Assembly: GCA_037441445.1 (NCBI GenBank)
Contig: JBBISE010000061.1
Span: 1 to 17,380 of the forward strand
Length of the DNA: 17,380 nucleotides
Direction of reading: 5' to 3'
Source: JAAYQU01 sp037441445
GTDB lineage: Bacteria; Bacteroidota; Bacteroidia; Bacteroidales; Salinivirgaceae
Below the pieces are notes generated by a model. It had not been told where the DNA came from. It saw only the letters and a list, made by a program, of their open reading frames with translations, and ran no database searches. Both the position numbers and the translations under genes were made by a program. Below, piece after piece: positions 1 through 7,485 of this stretch (position 1 is the first letter of the stretch; each line of letters starts with the position of its first letter).

Positions 1-26
1 ACTTACATATATAAAACTACGGAGCT

Positions 27-1709
27 ATGAAACTAAAAGACATCAAAATCGGAACCAAGCTTTTAACAAGCTATTTTATTATTGCCGCCCTTACGGGTGT
101 AGTTGGTTTTTTAGGAATAACCGAAATTTACGAAATAGACGACGCCAATACTATGCTGTATGAAAAGATGACAGTGCCCATTGGTCATGTAGCCGACATG
201 GCAGCCTATTTCCAACGCATGCGGGTCAATGTCAGAGATCATATCTTTGCAACCAATGATCTTGACAAGAAGAAATTTTACGACCGCATTTTTGAACTGA
301 AATCAGAGTTTGAAAAAGCATCAAAAGAATATGAATCGACATTGTTTACTGACGAAGGAAGGCGTTTGTGGCAAGCTTCCTTCGATGCTATGAACAAATA
401 TATTTCGTTTATGCCACAGATAGAACGCCAAGTTATGGACGGGAACATTGAAGGAGCCTTGGCAGTCATGAAAGGGGATATGTGGAAAGCCAACGAGGAG
501 GTACAGAAAGCATTGGATCATATGTATAAAAACAAGATAGCTTTGGCAAAACAAACCGCCGATAACAACACGGCCACAGCCAATGCAGCAAGCCGTTTCA
601 TGGTTGTCCTGATATTGGTTGCCGTGGCATTTTCCATCATCATTGGGTTAATCATGTCCCGTGGCATTACTGTTCCCCTTGCCAAAGGCGTGAAGTTTGC
701 CGAGGAAATTGCCGCCGGAGACTTAACCGCCAGGTTAGATGTGGAGCAAAAGGACGAAATAGGTCAATTGGGCACAGCATTACAGCAAATGCGCGACAAA
801 CTACAGGAAATTATTATGGCCGTGTTCCAGGGAGCTGACAACATTGTGGCCGCCAGTATGCAAATGAGCACCACCAGCCAGCAAATATCGCAAGGGGCAA
901 CCGAACAGGCCAGTTCGTCGGAAGAAGTAACCAGCTCGGTGGAAGAAATGGCCAGCAGTATCCAACAAAATACCGACAACAGTCTCGAGGCCAAGAAGAT
1001 TGCCGTAAAAGGGGCTAAAGGAATTGAGGACGGAAGCCAGGCAACCAACACCGCCGTGAACAGCATGGAACAGATTGTTGAAAAAATATCGTTTGTGAAC
1101 GAAATTGCCCGTCAAACAAACATACTGGCACTGAATGCTGCCGTTGAAGCCGCCCGTGCCGGAGAACATGGCCGTGGGTTTGCCGTGGTAGCCGACGAAG
1201 TGCGTAAGCTAGCTGAACGAAGCCGTATTGCTGCCGACGAAATTGACAAAATCTCGAAAAACGGGATGAAGGTTGCCGAAAATGCCGGAAAAATTCTGGT
1301 TGAACTGGTTCCTGAAATTAAACGTACTGCCCAGCTTGTCCAGGAAATATCAGCCGCCAGCAACGAACAAAACAGTGGCGCCGCGCAAATTAACAACGCC
1401 ATTCAGCAATTGAACACCGTAACCCAACAGAATGCAGCAGCCAGCGAGGAATTGGCCACCGCTTCCGAAGAGTTGTCAGCACAAGCATTGCAACTGAAAG
1501 AGATGATAGCTTATTTTAAATTAGATAACCAACAGCGTCGTGCAGTAAAGCAACAAAACTACTCGCAACTAGCACAGGAACGCAAAACGCAGGTTGCCCA
1601 CATTAACCAACCAACCCGTAAAGTAGCAGGCAATGGTAACGGCAAAGCTCCGCAGTTCGCAAATTCGGTGAAAGATTCGCTCGATTCAGGGTTTGAATTA
1701 CACATGTAG
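27..1709 (+). CDS. Methyl-accepting chemotaxis protein (4HB sensor, HAMP, MA signalling domain)
   Basis: A 560-residue transmembrane chemoreceptor. A first membrane helix lies at about residues 10-32, followed by a helical extracytoplasmic region (about 35-190) typical of four-helix-bundle MCP sensors, a second membrane helix (about 191-211) and a HAMP linker (about 210-262). A long MA coiled-coil hairpin carries the highly conserved tip around residues 362-395 (ILALNAAVEAARAGEHGRGF). Ser/Glu-rich stretches near 291-312 and 470-485 look like adaptation (methylation) segments. By family knowledge it would pass ligand signals to a CheA/CheW array; no cheA or cheW is in this window. It ends in a Gln/Asn-rich flexible tail finishing with SGFELHM; I see no classical NWETF-type tether. 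The ATG follows a GGAG-containing leader by a few bases. The frame is intact and a hairpin terminator follows, so it is probably the last gene of its transcript. Confidence 0.95.
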   Translation: MKLKDIKIGTKLLTSYFIIAALTGVVGFLGITEIYEIDDANTMLYEKMTVPIGHVADMAAYFQRMRVNVRDHIFATNDLDKKKFYDRIFELKSEFEKASKEYESTLFTDEGRRLWQASFDAMNKYISFMPQIERQVMDGNIEGALAVMKGDMWKANEEVQKALDHMYKNKIALAKQTADNNTATANAASRFMVVLILVAVAFSIIIGLIMSRGITVPLAKGVKFAEEIAAGDLTARLDVEQKDEIGQLGTALQQMRDKLQEIIMAVFQGADNIVAASMQMSTTSQQISQGATEQASSSEEVTSSVEEMASSIQQNTDNSLEAKKIAVKGAKGIEDGSQATNTAVNSMEQIVEKISFVNEIARQTNILALNAAVEAARAGEHGRGFAVVADEVRKLAERSRIAADEIDKISKNGMKVAENAGKILVELVPEIKRTAQLVQEISAASNEQNSGAAQINNAIQQLNTVTQQNAAASEELATASEELSAQALQLKEMIAYFKLDNQQRRAVKQQNYSQLAQERKTQVAHINQPTRKVAGNGNGKAPQFANSVKDSLDSGFELHM

Positions 1710-1723
1710 GTTTTTCCAGTTCC

Positions 1724-1760
1724 CCCTCCTGCAAAGGTGAAGGGTTGCAGGAGGGTTTTA
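1724..1760 (+). terminator. Rho-independent terminator after the MCP gene
   Basis: A perfect 11-bp stem, CCCTCCTGCAA (1724-1734) against TTGCAGGAGGG (1745-1755), encloses a 10-nt purine-rich loop and is followed by TTTTA. It starts 15 bases after the MCP stop codon, on the coding strand. Confidence 0.85.
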
Positions 1761-1817
1761 TACCTTAAGGCTTTTGGTTCTGTTTTGGATACATCAGGTA
1801 TGACAGTCCCATCATAA

Positions 1818-3554
1818 GGAACATTTACAAAAATAGAAATTGTTATAAAACCAAAACACTATACAACGGAACAAAATCCTGAAAAAATTTCCGGTAAAAT
1901 TAGAAAAACGGTTTCGCCTTGTAATTCAATACAAAAGGTTCTTGAGTTTTTACCCCTGCCGTCTCTTACAGTCGATAGTAAGGGGAAAATAGTTGGACAA
2001 AACCTCCAAGTGAAGGAAGTTTTAGAATTGGTTTCAACAGTGAAAACGGTGTTTGATCTTGATGATTTGTTGATTGCGGAAAATGGGCTGAGATTTTCGA
2101 CATTAACTGAGCAATTTAGAACGGTCGGCAATATAGAAAATATTAAGGTGTACGTAATAGGATCTTCATCAAGAAGAAGAAGTTTTCTGTTTAACGCCCG
2201 GACTATTGAGCAGAATACTTTGTTAATTCAGTTTACAGAAACCACAGCGTTTACAGAAAACGGGATAGATAAGGCAGAAGTTAAGAAAAGTTTTGATATT
2301 CTGCACGAGGAATTGCGACAGACCCAGGAAGAACTCACCTTGACCCGTATGTTGGTTGAAAACAGCGAGTTAAGCTATTTGCACCTGTTCGAAAACATAT
2401 CCAGTGGGGTAGCCATATATCATCCGGTCGATAATGGACGCGATTTTAGGTTTGTGGACTTTAATCTGGCTGCAGAAAGAATTACAAATAGTAAACGCAA
2501 CGAGGTGATTGGCCAAGCTCTGCTCGAGAAGTTTCCAAACATGCGCGGGAGTCCGCTTTACAGGGCGTTACAAGAGGTAAACCGAACGGGACAGCATAAA
2601 CATATCTACCCTTTCTTTTATAAAGACAGGTTTCGTGAGGGATGGCGCGAGAACGATATTTACAAACTCCCCTCGGGCGAAATTGTAGCCATTTTTAACG
2701 ATGTGACCGAGAAAATGGAGTATGTAAATCAAATCCGCACCCAAAATAAAGAACTCAAGGCTGCTATTAAAAAAGTAGAAGAAACCGAGAGGCTGAAAAC
2801 TGCTTTTCTGCAAAACCTTTCGCACGAGGTTCGCACACCGTTGAATGCCATTTGTGGTTTTTCCAATTTGCTTCGCCTGAACACGCTGACGCCGGAAAAG
2901 CAGAATGAATATATTGATATTATAAATGACAGTAGTACAAGGCTGTTGACTGTAATTACCGATGTTTTGACAATTTCATCCATTGAAACCGGTGTGGAAA
3001 AAATTTACAATTCGGTATTCAACCTGAACGATTTGTTGGCGGAAGTGTTTGAAAATTATAAGGACGATGTTGAAAAAAAAGAGTATTTTAATGTACACAA
3101 GTTCTGGATTTGAACGCGACAAAGCCAACGTGAAAACCGATTTTTCGAAACTACGGCGGATTCTTACCAATTTAGTGGGCAATGCTGTTAAGTTTACCCA
3201 TAAGGGCAAAATCGTATTTGGGTACAAAATTATGGACAAGAATATCGAATTTTTTGTAAAGGATTCGGGGATTGGCATAAAGACCGAAGATCACGAGGCC
3301 ATTTTTGAGCGTTTCAGGCAGGCCGGTGATCTTAAGCATTCCGAATATGGGGGAAATGGTTTGGGATTGTCCATTGCCAAAGCGTATGTTGAGATGCTGG
3401 GGGGAAAATCTGGCTTATTTCGGAACCGGGGAAAGGCACTTCTTTCTTTTTCACCACTCCGCATTACCCTGAGAATTTTGCCATTGCCGAGGAATATAAA
3501 ACTTCGATTAAAAAGCAAATTCCGTTTGCCTGGAAGGGAAAAGGCAAGGAGTAA
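1818..3554 (+). pseudogene. PAS sensor histidine kinase, broken by two frameshifts and lacking a clear start
   Basis: Reading through two single-base shifts gives one soluble sensor kinase of about 570 residues: a weak N-terminal PAS-like segment, a PAS domain, HisKA and HATPase_c. The longest frame starts with GTG at 2010, but the same frame is open back to 1818 and encodes PAS-like sequence (LPLPSLTVDSKGKIVGQN), with no ATG, GTG or TTG before 2010. An in-frame ATG at 1800 is followed by a TAA at 1815. Shift one lies in A8 (3073-3080), where dropping one A joins DVEKK to SILMYTSSGFERDK. Shift two lies in G6A4 (3399-3408), where one added G restores KIWLISEPGKGTSFFF and a frame ending at TAA 3552-3554. 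The corrected C-terminus (ending WKGKGKE) is family-like. Either a pseudogene or a sequence-error victim. Confidence 0.8.
2010..3113 (+). CDS. Fragment: N-terminal PAS plus HisKA part of the broken sensor kinase
   Basis: This 367-codon frame holds a PAS domain (about residues 120-235, from LHLFENISSGVAIYHPV to VAIFNDVTEKMEYVN), a coiled linker and the dimerisation/phosphoacceptor domain. The H-box is FLQNLSHEVRTPLNAICGF with the phospho-accepting His at about residue 272. After the A8 run at 3073-3080 the translation becomes non-homologous (EYFNVHKFWI) and stops, so the kinase ATPase domain is missing from this piece. On its own it could dimerise but not autophosphorylate. Confidence 0.7.
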   Translation: MKEVLELVSTVKTVFDLDDLLIAENGLRFSTLTEQFRTVGNIENIKVYVIGSSSRRRSFLFNARTIEQNTLLIQFTETTAFTENGIDKAEVKKSFDILHEELRQTQEELTLTRMLVENSELSYLHLFENISSGVAIYHPVDNGRDFRFVDFNLAAERITNSKRNEVIGQALLEKFPNMRGSPLYRALQEVNRTGQHKHIYPFFYKDRFREGWRENDIYKLPSGEIVAIFNDVTEKMEYVNQIRTQNKELKAAIKKVEETERLKTAFLQNLSHEVRTPLNAICGFSNLLRLNTLTPEKQNEYIDIINDSSTRLLTVITDVLTISSIETGVEKIYNSVFNLNDLLAEVFENYKDDVEKKEYFNVHKFWI

Positions 3555-3570
3555 AGCATTGAGAAAATAA
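3081..3570 (+). CDS. Fragment: HATPase_c part of the broken sensor kinase
   Basis: The frame that continues after the A8 run contains the ATP-binding domain: N-box RRILTNLVGNAVKFTHKGKI, G1 box DSGIGI, F-box IFERFRQ and G2 box YGGNGLGLSIAK. From about 3405 this frame gives a basic, unrelated tail (ending KARSKALRK at 3570), whereas the shifted frame gives a normal kinase C-terminus ending at 3554. A nominal ATG for this frame exists at 3049, but it lies out of frame inside the first fragment and is unlikely to be a real start. Confidence 0.6.
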
Positions 3571-3627
3571 GGAGGAATCCGAAAATCCGTATAAGAGAGT
3601 AGGAGTAAGCACTTAAACCCAAAGAAT

Positions 3628-4231
3628 ATGAAAAATGAAAGAATGAAATTTGTACTAAGTTCGGTAATTCTTGCCGTATTTTTAATGGTAAATTCGGTCT
3701 CATGCAATTCAACCTGCTCAAAAACAAGATGTTGTTCAAACTGAGCCCAAAAGTTGTATTAGCGAGCAAGACGTTACTGCCGCACAGAAGGCTTGGGGCG
3801 AGGGGATTGTTAGCATAGGTAAGGTCTATATGGATAAGGGCGATTATATTACAGCTGCCACAAACCACATTAACCAATTTTACAACTATCAGGAAGGCTC
3901 AGTGTTGTTTAAACCTACGCTGGCTTCAGAAAAACAGTTCCGCACCGATTTTACAGGAGCATTGTCGTACTTTGTGGCTGGCAATGAGAATTATCACGAA
4001 GATCATGGCTTTGCCATTAAACCTTGGAGCGCTGTTCGATGGGAAAACGTGGGTACAAAAATTTTTGGCGACCTGGCCCTTGCCATGGGCAATTATTACT
4101 TTACCCCGGCAAAAGGCGGCGACGAGGTTAAGGTTGAATATTCTTTTGTTTACAAGAAAGACAAAGAAGGGAAATTGAAGATTGTCCTGCATGATTCCCA
4201 TTTGCCCTACAAGCCATCGGAAAAGCACTAG
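3628..4231 (+). pseudogene. Small predicted lipoprotein with NTF2-like domain, single frameshift
   Basis: From ATG 3628 (alternative ATG 3643) a signal peptide is read (MKFVLSSVILAVFLMVNSVS) followed by Cys, consistent with a lipobox and export to the cell envelope. The frame stops at TGA 3742-3744. Removing one A from the A5 run at 3720-3724 fuses SCNSTCSK to QDVVQTEPKSC and continues without interruption to TAG at 4229-4231, giving about 200 residues. The mature part (TAAQKAWGEGIVSIGKVY, then VLFKPTLASEKQFR, ALAMGNYYFTP, VEYSFVYKKDKEGKLKIVLH) resembles NTF2/SnoaL-like periplasmic proteins, which have been given unreliable database names such as phosphoribosyl-AMP cyclohydrolase. Function is unknown. 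It ends 18 bp before the porin gene, suggesting co-transcription. Without the shift only an internal ATG at 3830 remains, giving a 133-residue product with no signal. Confidence 0.7.
3830..4231 (+). CDS. Intact distal part of the NTF2-like lipoprotein gene
   Basis: This 133-codon stretch starts at an internal ATG (Met-Asp-Lys-Gly-Asp-Tyr) and ends at TAG 4229-4231. It carries the conserved part of the domain, but it lacks the signal peptide encoded at 3628-3720 and about 30 linker residues that are readable in the same frame upstream of the ATG. I take it as the downstream portion of the frameshifted gene rather than as an independent gene. Confidence 0.6.
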   Translation: MDKGDYITAATNHINQFYNYQEGSVLFKPTLASEKQFRTDFTGALSYFVAGNENYHEDHGFAIKPWSAVRWENVGTKIFGDLALAMGNYYFTPAKGGDEVKVEYSFVYKKDKEGKLKIVLHDSHLPYKPSEKH

Positions 4232-4249
4232 TCTTAATCATCTAAGAAC

Positions 4250-5518
4250 ATGCAAAATGCAATAATCAAATACATAGTGTTTGTTTTCCTGGGTGTGGTC
4301 TCCTATCATGTGAAAGGTCAGTTTTCAATAGCAGCCCAACTGCGGAACCGTTTCGAAATCCGCGATGGCTATCAAAAACTGGCCGCACAGGGGGCCACTC
4401 CCGCTGTTTTTGTATCGCAGCGTACTAGGGTAACATTTGGTTACAAAACCGAGAATTTCAGGTTTGTTTTTAGCCCACAGGATGTGCGGATTTGGGGAGA
4501 AGAACAAAAAGCAACCTTGGCCGGAGTTACCGGCGATAACGCCTCGTTAGATATGTTTGAAGGATATGGAGAAATTAGGATTGGGGCAGAAAATTGGCTT
4601 TCAGTGGGGCGGCAAACCCTGATTTACGACAACCAATGGTTGCTGAGTGCAAGGAACTGGAACCAAAACGGAATATCAAACGATGCTGTTGTTTTGAAAA
4701 TCAAACAATTCGACCGGAATATTCATCTTGCAGGCAGCTGGAATACGCAAAAGGAGGCTTTTGCCGACAACATTTTTCCGACCGACAGGTACAAAACATT
4801 GAACTTTTTGTGGGTAAACCGCAAATTTTCAGATAATTTAAAAGTCTCGATGCTCCATGTTGCCAGTGGTCAAACGGAAACAGATTCGACCAACAAAATA
4901 CATTTCCGACAAACAACAGGTTTCTATGGCGAATGGACATTATCGGGTGTAACTGTTGTGACCAATACCTACTACCAATACGGCAAAAATCAAACAGGGG
5001 CAAAAGTCAGTGCATATCTGGGTTTTGTTGATATATCCTACAGCATTGATCCTCTGATTCTTGGCTTTGGGGCAAATTACCTTTCCGGAAGCAAAAAGGT
5101 GGGTGCCGAAATGACCACCGACAACCTGTTCGATCCTCTATACACCTCACGCCATTGGTATTTTGGTTTTATTGATTACTTCCGGACTTTCAACACCCAC
5201 ACAAAGCAAGGTGGGTTGTCGGACGTTTTTGCCTACTTTGAATACAAGCCGTTTAAGGGGTTTTCGATTCAAAACACCGGTCATTTGTTCCATCTTGCAC
5301 AAACAAATAGCTCAACGCCCGATTCGAAATTCCTGGGATACGAAAACGATCTTGTTCTCAAATACAAGTTTGCCGATTGCGGAACAGCCGAATTGGGGAA
5401 TTCCATGGTTTTTCCCGAGAAAGCATTGAAAGAGATACAAAACGTGGTTGAGAGCAAGTTGTCGCAGTTTTTTTATCTGCAACTCACCTTAACACCGGTT
5501 TTGTTTAGGGGAGAGTAA
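4250..5518 (+). CDS. Alginate-export-like outer-membrane beta-barrel protein (porin)
   Basis: A 422-residue exported protein. The N-terminus is a signal peptide with likely cleavage after VKG (about residue 23). The mature chain begins with a strand rich in charged and aromatic residues (QFSIAAQLRNRFEIRDGY) and then shows many alternating hydrophobic/polar strands, with VGRQTLIYDNQWLLSARNW in the first third, typical of the alginate-export family (AlgE-like barrels). The last strands (FFYLQLTLTPVLF) look like a barrel closing strand. In Bacteroidota such proteins are predicted channels for anionic oligosaccharides or other solutes; the actual substrate cannot be told from the sequence. It follows the lipoprotein gene by 18 bp and no regulator or polysaccharide lyase is visible nearby. 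The frame is complete, stopping at TAA just before the repeat cluster. Confidence 0.8.
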   Translation: MQNAIIKYIVFVFLGVVSYHVKGQFSIAAQLRNRFEIRDGYQKLAAQGATPAVFVSQRTRVTFGYKTENFRFVFSPQDVRIWGEEQKATLAGVTGDNASLDMFEGYGEIRIGAENWLSVGRQTLIYDNQWLLSARNWNQNGISNDAVVLKIKQFDRNIHLAGSWNTQKEAFADNIFPTDRYKTLNFLWVNRKFSDNLKVSMLHVASGQTETDSTNKIHFRQTTGFYGEWTLSGVTVVTNTYYQYGKNQTGAKVSAYLGFVDISYSIDPLILGFGANYLSGSKKVGAEMTTDNLFDPLYTSRHWYFGFIDYFRTFNTHTKQGGLSDVFAYFEYKPFKGFSIQNTGHLFHLAQTNSSTPDSKFLGYENDLVLKYKFADCGTAELGNSMVFPEKALKEIQNVVESKLSQFFYLQLTLTPVLFRGE

Positions 5519-5525
5519 TTGTTTT

Positions 5526-5560
5526 ACCACGAAGACACGGAGAACACGGAGATTCACGGA
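5526..5560 (+). repeat. ACGAAGACACGGAG-type intergenic repeat
   Basis: A purine-rich imperfect repetition of ACACGGAG units (ACGAAGACACGGAGAACACG, then GAGATTCACGGAG) starts seven bases after the porin stop. Related degenerate versions read TACCACTAAGGACACGAAGG (5810-5829) and TACCACTAAGACACTAAGGA (5951-5970), so the motif occurs three times in the cluster, each time abutting a 55-bp repeat or its degenerate form. Confidence 0.6.
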
Positions 5561-5575
5561 GTTTTTTTAACCACA

Positions 5576-5630
5576 CAGGCACATAGTTTTTTTCTTTGCG
5601 TCCTTGCGTCTTTGCGAGAGAAAACTTTTT
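5576..5630 (+). repeat. 55-bp direct repeat, copy 1 (left edge of scaffold gap)
   Basis: The unit begins CAGGCACATAG, has a T-run, then CTTTGCGTCCTTGCGTCTTT, and ends GCGAGAGAAAACTTTTT. This copy is identical to copy 2 and runs directly into the N gap. Confidence 0.9.
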
Positions 5631-5730
5631 NNNNNNNNNNNNNNNNNNNNNNNNNNNNNNNNNNNNNNNNNNNNNNNNNNNNNNNNNNNNNNNNNNNNNN
5701 NNNNNNNNNNNNNNNNNNNNNNNNNNNNNN
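5631..5730. other. Assembly gap (100 N)
   Basis: Exactly 100 undetermined bases, the conventional placeholder for a gap of unknown length. Identical 55-bp repeats touch it on both sides, so the assembler probably broke at, or collapsed, a longer array of this repeat. Confidence 0.98.
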
Positions 5731-5785
5731 CAGGCACATAGTTTTTTTCTTTGCGTCCTTGCGTCTTTGCGAGAGAAAACTTTTT
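5731..5785 (+). repeat. 55-bp direct repeat, copy 2 (right edge of scaffold gap)
   Basis: Identical over 55 bases to the copy at 5576-5630 and begins at the first base after the N run. It is followed by a degenerate half-copy (TAGGCACATAG at about 5794-5804) that continues into a TACCACTAAGG motif instead of the CTTTGCG core. Confidence 0.9.
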
Positions 5786-5895
5786 AAACCAAATAGGCAC
5801 ATAGTTTTTTTACCACTAAGGACACGAAGGTTCACTAAGGAAAAGTACTTCTAAAATCGAAAATCGCTAATCCTTGTTCGATATTCTAAACCACA

Positions 5896-5950
5896 TAGGC
5901 ACATAGTTCTTTTCTTTGCGTCCTTGCGTCTTTGCGAGAGAAAACTTTTT
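5896..5950 (+). repeat. 55-bp direct repeat, copy 3
   Basis: Matches copies 1 and 2 except for T in place of the first C and a C inside the T-run, and is preceded by the same ACCACA leader. Copies 2 and 3 are 110 bp apart and separated by unlike sequence, so this is not a regular spacer array. Confidence 0.88.
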
Positions 5951-6007
5951 TACCACTAAGACACTAAGGACACAAAGTCTCACTCAGCATCTGCGGGAAT
6001 TCGGTAA

Positions 6008-6035
6008 GTCATACTTCGACTCCGCTCAGCATGAC
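6008..6035. repeat. Short GTCAT...ATGAC palindromic-ended intergenic element
   Basis: The 28-base segment starts GTCATAC, has a CTTCGACTCCGCTCAGC core and ends CATGAC, giving short inverted ends. The core is one I recall as a frequent intergenic repeat in Bacteroidota drafts; only one copy is visible here. Confidence 0.45.
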
Positions 6036-6039
6036 CGTT

Positions 6040-6106
6040 CCTAACACCTAACACCTAACACCTTAATACCTAAAACCCTAACAATTAATACCTACCACCC
6101 TAATTT
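6040..6106. repeat. Telomere-like TAACACC tandem tract, degenerate
   Basis: Three near-perfect 7-bp units (CTAACAC / CTAACAC / CTAACAC) at 6040-6062 decay into related units (TTAATAC, CTAAAAC, CCTAAC, ATTAATACC, TACCACC, CTAATTTC) that run up to the TAG of the adjacent - strand kinase gene. Confidence 0.65.
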
Positions 6107-7093
6107 CTAATCCCCTATCAACTGACGAATAATTTCAAACAATTCGTCGCGGTCAATGGGTTTTGCAACGTATTCATCGCAACCGGCTTTCAGGCAACGT
6201 TCTTTGTCGCCGCCTAGTGTGTAAGCGGTTGTTGCAATGATGGGCACTTCCGGATGATCCGCTCTTATGTGTTTCGTAGCCGTCAAACCGTCCATTTCGG
6301 GCATTTTAATGTCCATCAGAATCAGGTGAACCGGGCTTTTTCTAACGGCTTCAATTGCTTGTAACCCATTGTAAGCCTTTAGGATTGTGGCATTGGTATC
6401 GTCAAACAGTTCTCGCATGAAAAGCATGTTTGTCTCTTCATCTTCAGCAATCGGTACTGTCATTCCTGTCAAATCGAGCGTAATGCCATAGCTATCCACG
6501 GATTCTTGCTGATACTGGGTTACAGGTTTAAAAGGAATGGTAAACCTGAACATGGAACCTTGTCCCAAATCTGATTCGACCCAAACTCTGCCCCCCATGG
6601 CTTCAATATATGCCTTACAAATAGAAAGACCCAACCCAGTGCCACCATAACGGCGCGTTTCTTCCAGCTCGACCTGACGGAACCGTTCAAATATGGCTTG
6701 ATGGTGTTTTGGACTAATTCCAATGCCTGTATCGCGAACATAGATCTCCAGAAATGCGTCTTTGATCAAATATCCTATTTCAATGTATCCCAGCTCGGTG
6801 AATTTCAACGCATTGTTTACAAGGTTAGTGACTACCTGGTTAAATTTTCCCAAATCGGTAAACACGGTCGAAGCGTTGTCGGGTAATCCGAAATGCGTTC
6901 TGAGCTCAATACGCTTATCGTCAGCCTGTGGTTTGAACAGATTGTGAATGCGCGTCAGTTCCTGGTTAATGCAGGTCTTTTCCTCGTGCAGGTCAATTTG
7001 TCCGGCTTCTACTTTGGCAATATCAATTACATCATCGACAATGTTTACAAGTTGCTGTGACGAAGCGTTAATGATTTTCAGGAAATGAGCATA
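6107..7093 (-). CDS. Fragment: HisKA end, HATPase_c and receiver of the large hybrid kinase
   Basis: Open frame downstream of the TAA at 7094, without a proper start; a nominal ATG-like restart lies at 6865. It begins with the rest of the dimerisation helix (YAHFLKIINASSQQLVNIVD) and then carries the ATPase boxes N (NQVVTNLVNNALKFTELGYI), G1 (DTGIGI), F (IFERFRQ) and G2 (YGGTGLGLSICK). The receiver has an acidic AEDEE pocket, phospho-acceptor Asp in LILMDIKMPEMDG, a Thr-Ala switch (IIATTAYT) and the conserved Lys in YVAKPID. It ends at TAG 6107-6109. The phosphorelay residues are all present, so only the upstream breaks would prevent function. Confidence 0.8.
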   Translation of the reverse strand, partial: YAHFLKIINASSQQLVNIVDDVIDIAKVEAGQIDLHEEKTCINQELTRIHNLFKPQADDKRIELRTHFGLPDNASTVFTDLGKFNQVVTNLVNNALKFTELGYIEIGYLIKDAFLEIYVRDTGIGISPKHHQAIFERFRQVELEETRRYGGTGLGLSICKAYIEAMGGRVWVESDLGQGSMFRFTIPFKPVTQYQQESVDSYGITLDLTGMTVPIAEDEETNMLFMRELFDDTNATILKAYNGLQAIEAVRKSPVHLILMDIKMPEMDGLTATKHIRADHPEVPIIATTAYTLGGDKERCLKAGCDEYVAKPIDRDELFEIIRQLIGD

Positions 7094-7485
7094 TTATTCG
7101 GCTGTCAGGTTCGCATTTCCCAGTAGCTTTGTAAACCCGATAATTTCATTGAGCGGTGTACGGATTTCGTGGCTAATGTTGGCCAGGAACGCGGTTTTTA
7201 ATTTGTCGCTTTCCTCGGCCTTTTCGCGAGCTTTGATCAATTCCTGGTTCATTTCCCGAATTGTCTCGTTGCTTTTCGACAGGTTTTCATTTGTAGTCCT
7301 TAGCTCGTCATTCTGCTCGCGGAGTTTTCGTTCACTAAAGGCCAATAACAGTTCCTTCTCTTTCCTTTCCGAAATATCTTCCTTTATGGCTGTGAAATTG
7401 ACAATTTGGTTTCTTTCGTCTGTCACGGGTGTTATAATGGCATACTCCCAATAAAGTTCACCGTTTTTTCTTTTTGTTGATCATT
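7094..7485 (-). CDS. Fragment: end of last PAS and H-box helix of the large hybrid kinase
   Basis: This piece reads NGELYWEYAIITPVTDE, then a PAS-associated tail (FTAIKEDISERKEKE), a long coiled coil, and the HisKA H-box (FLANISHEIRTPLNEIIGF). It then stops at an in-frame TAA (7094-7096) between LTAE and YAHFLKII. The preceding PAS piece joins it if one A is dropped from the A6 run (7464-7469 on the + strand). No start codon suits it except an internal Met at 7426, so it is not an independent gene. Confidence 0.7.

Larger units (their letters stand above)
5519..6106. other. Non-coding repeat cluster between convergent genes
   Basis: This 588-bp stretch separates the convergent porin and hybrid-kinase genes and contains no credible gene; apparent frames across it are translations of repeats and N. 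It holds an accACGAAGACACGGAG-type motif (5526-5560), three copies of a 55-bp repeat, degenerate relatives of the repeat and the motif (5786-5840 and 5951-5984), a short GTCAT...ATGAC element and a telomere-like TAACACC tract. Repeats of these types are familiar to me from Bacteroidota intergenic regions. I see no convincing hairpin terminator for either flanking gene. Confidence 0.75.

Noticed and set aside
3073..3113. Programmed ribosomal frameshift at the A8 run in the kinase
   Set aside because: The required shift (skipping one base) is opposite to the common -1 type, a second shift in the opposite direction is needed downstream, and no stimulatory structure is evident.
27..4231. A chemotaxis operon with cheA/cheW near the MCP
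   Set aside because: The following genes are a PAS kinase and envelope proteins; no CheA P1/HPt domain or CheW-like sequence is readable.
5519..5854. Open frames on both strands across the repeat cluster as genes
   Set aside because: They translate repeats and 100 N; the peptide content (HEDTENTE-like) is a known by-product of this repeat type.
5576..5950. Three copies of a 55-bp repeat as a CRISPR array
   Set aside because: Intervals are irregular, the repeat is T-rich and non-palindromic, intervening sequence holds relatives of another repeat, and no cas gene is present.
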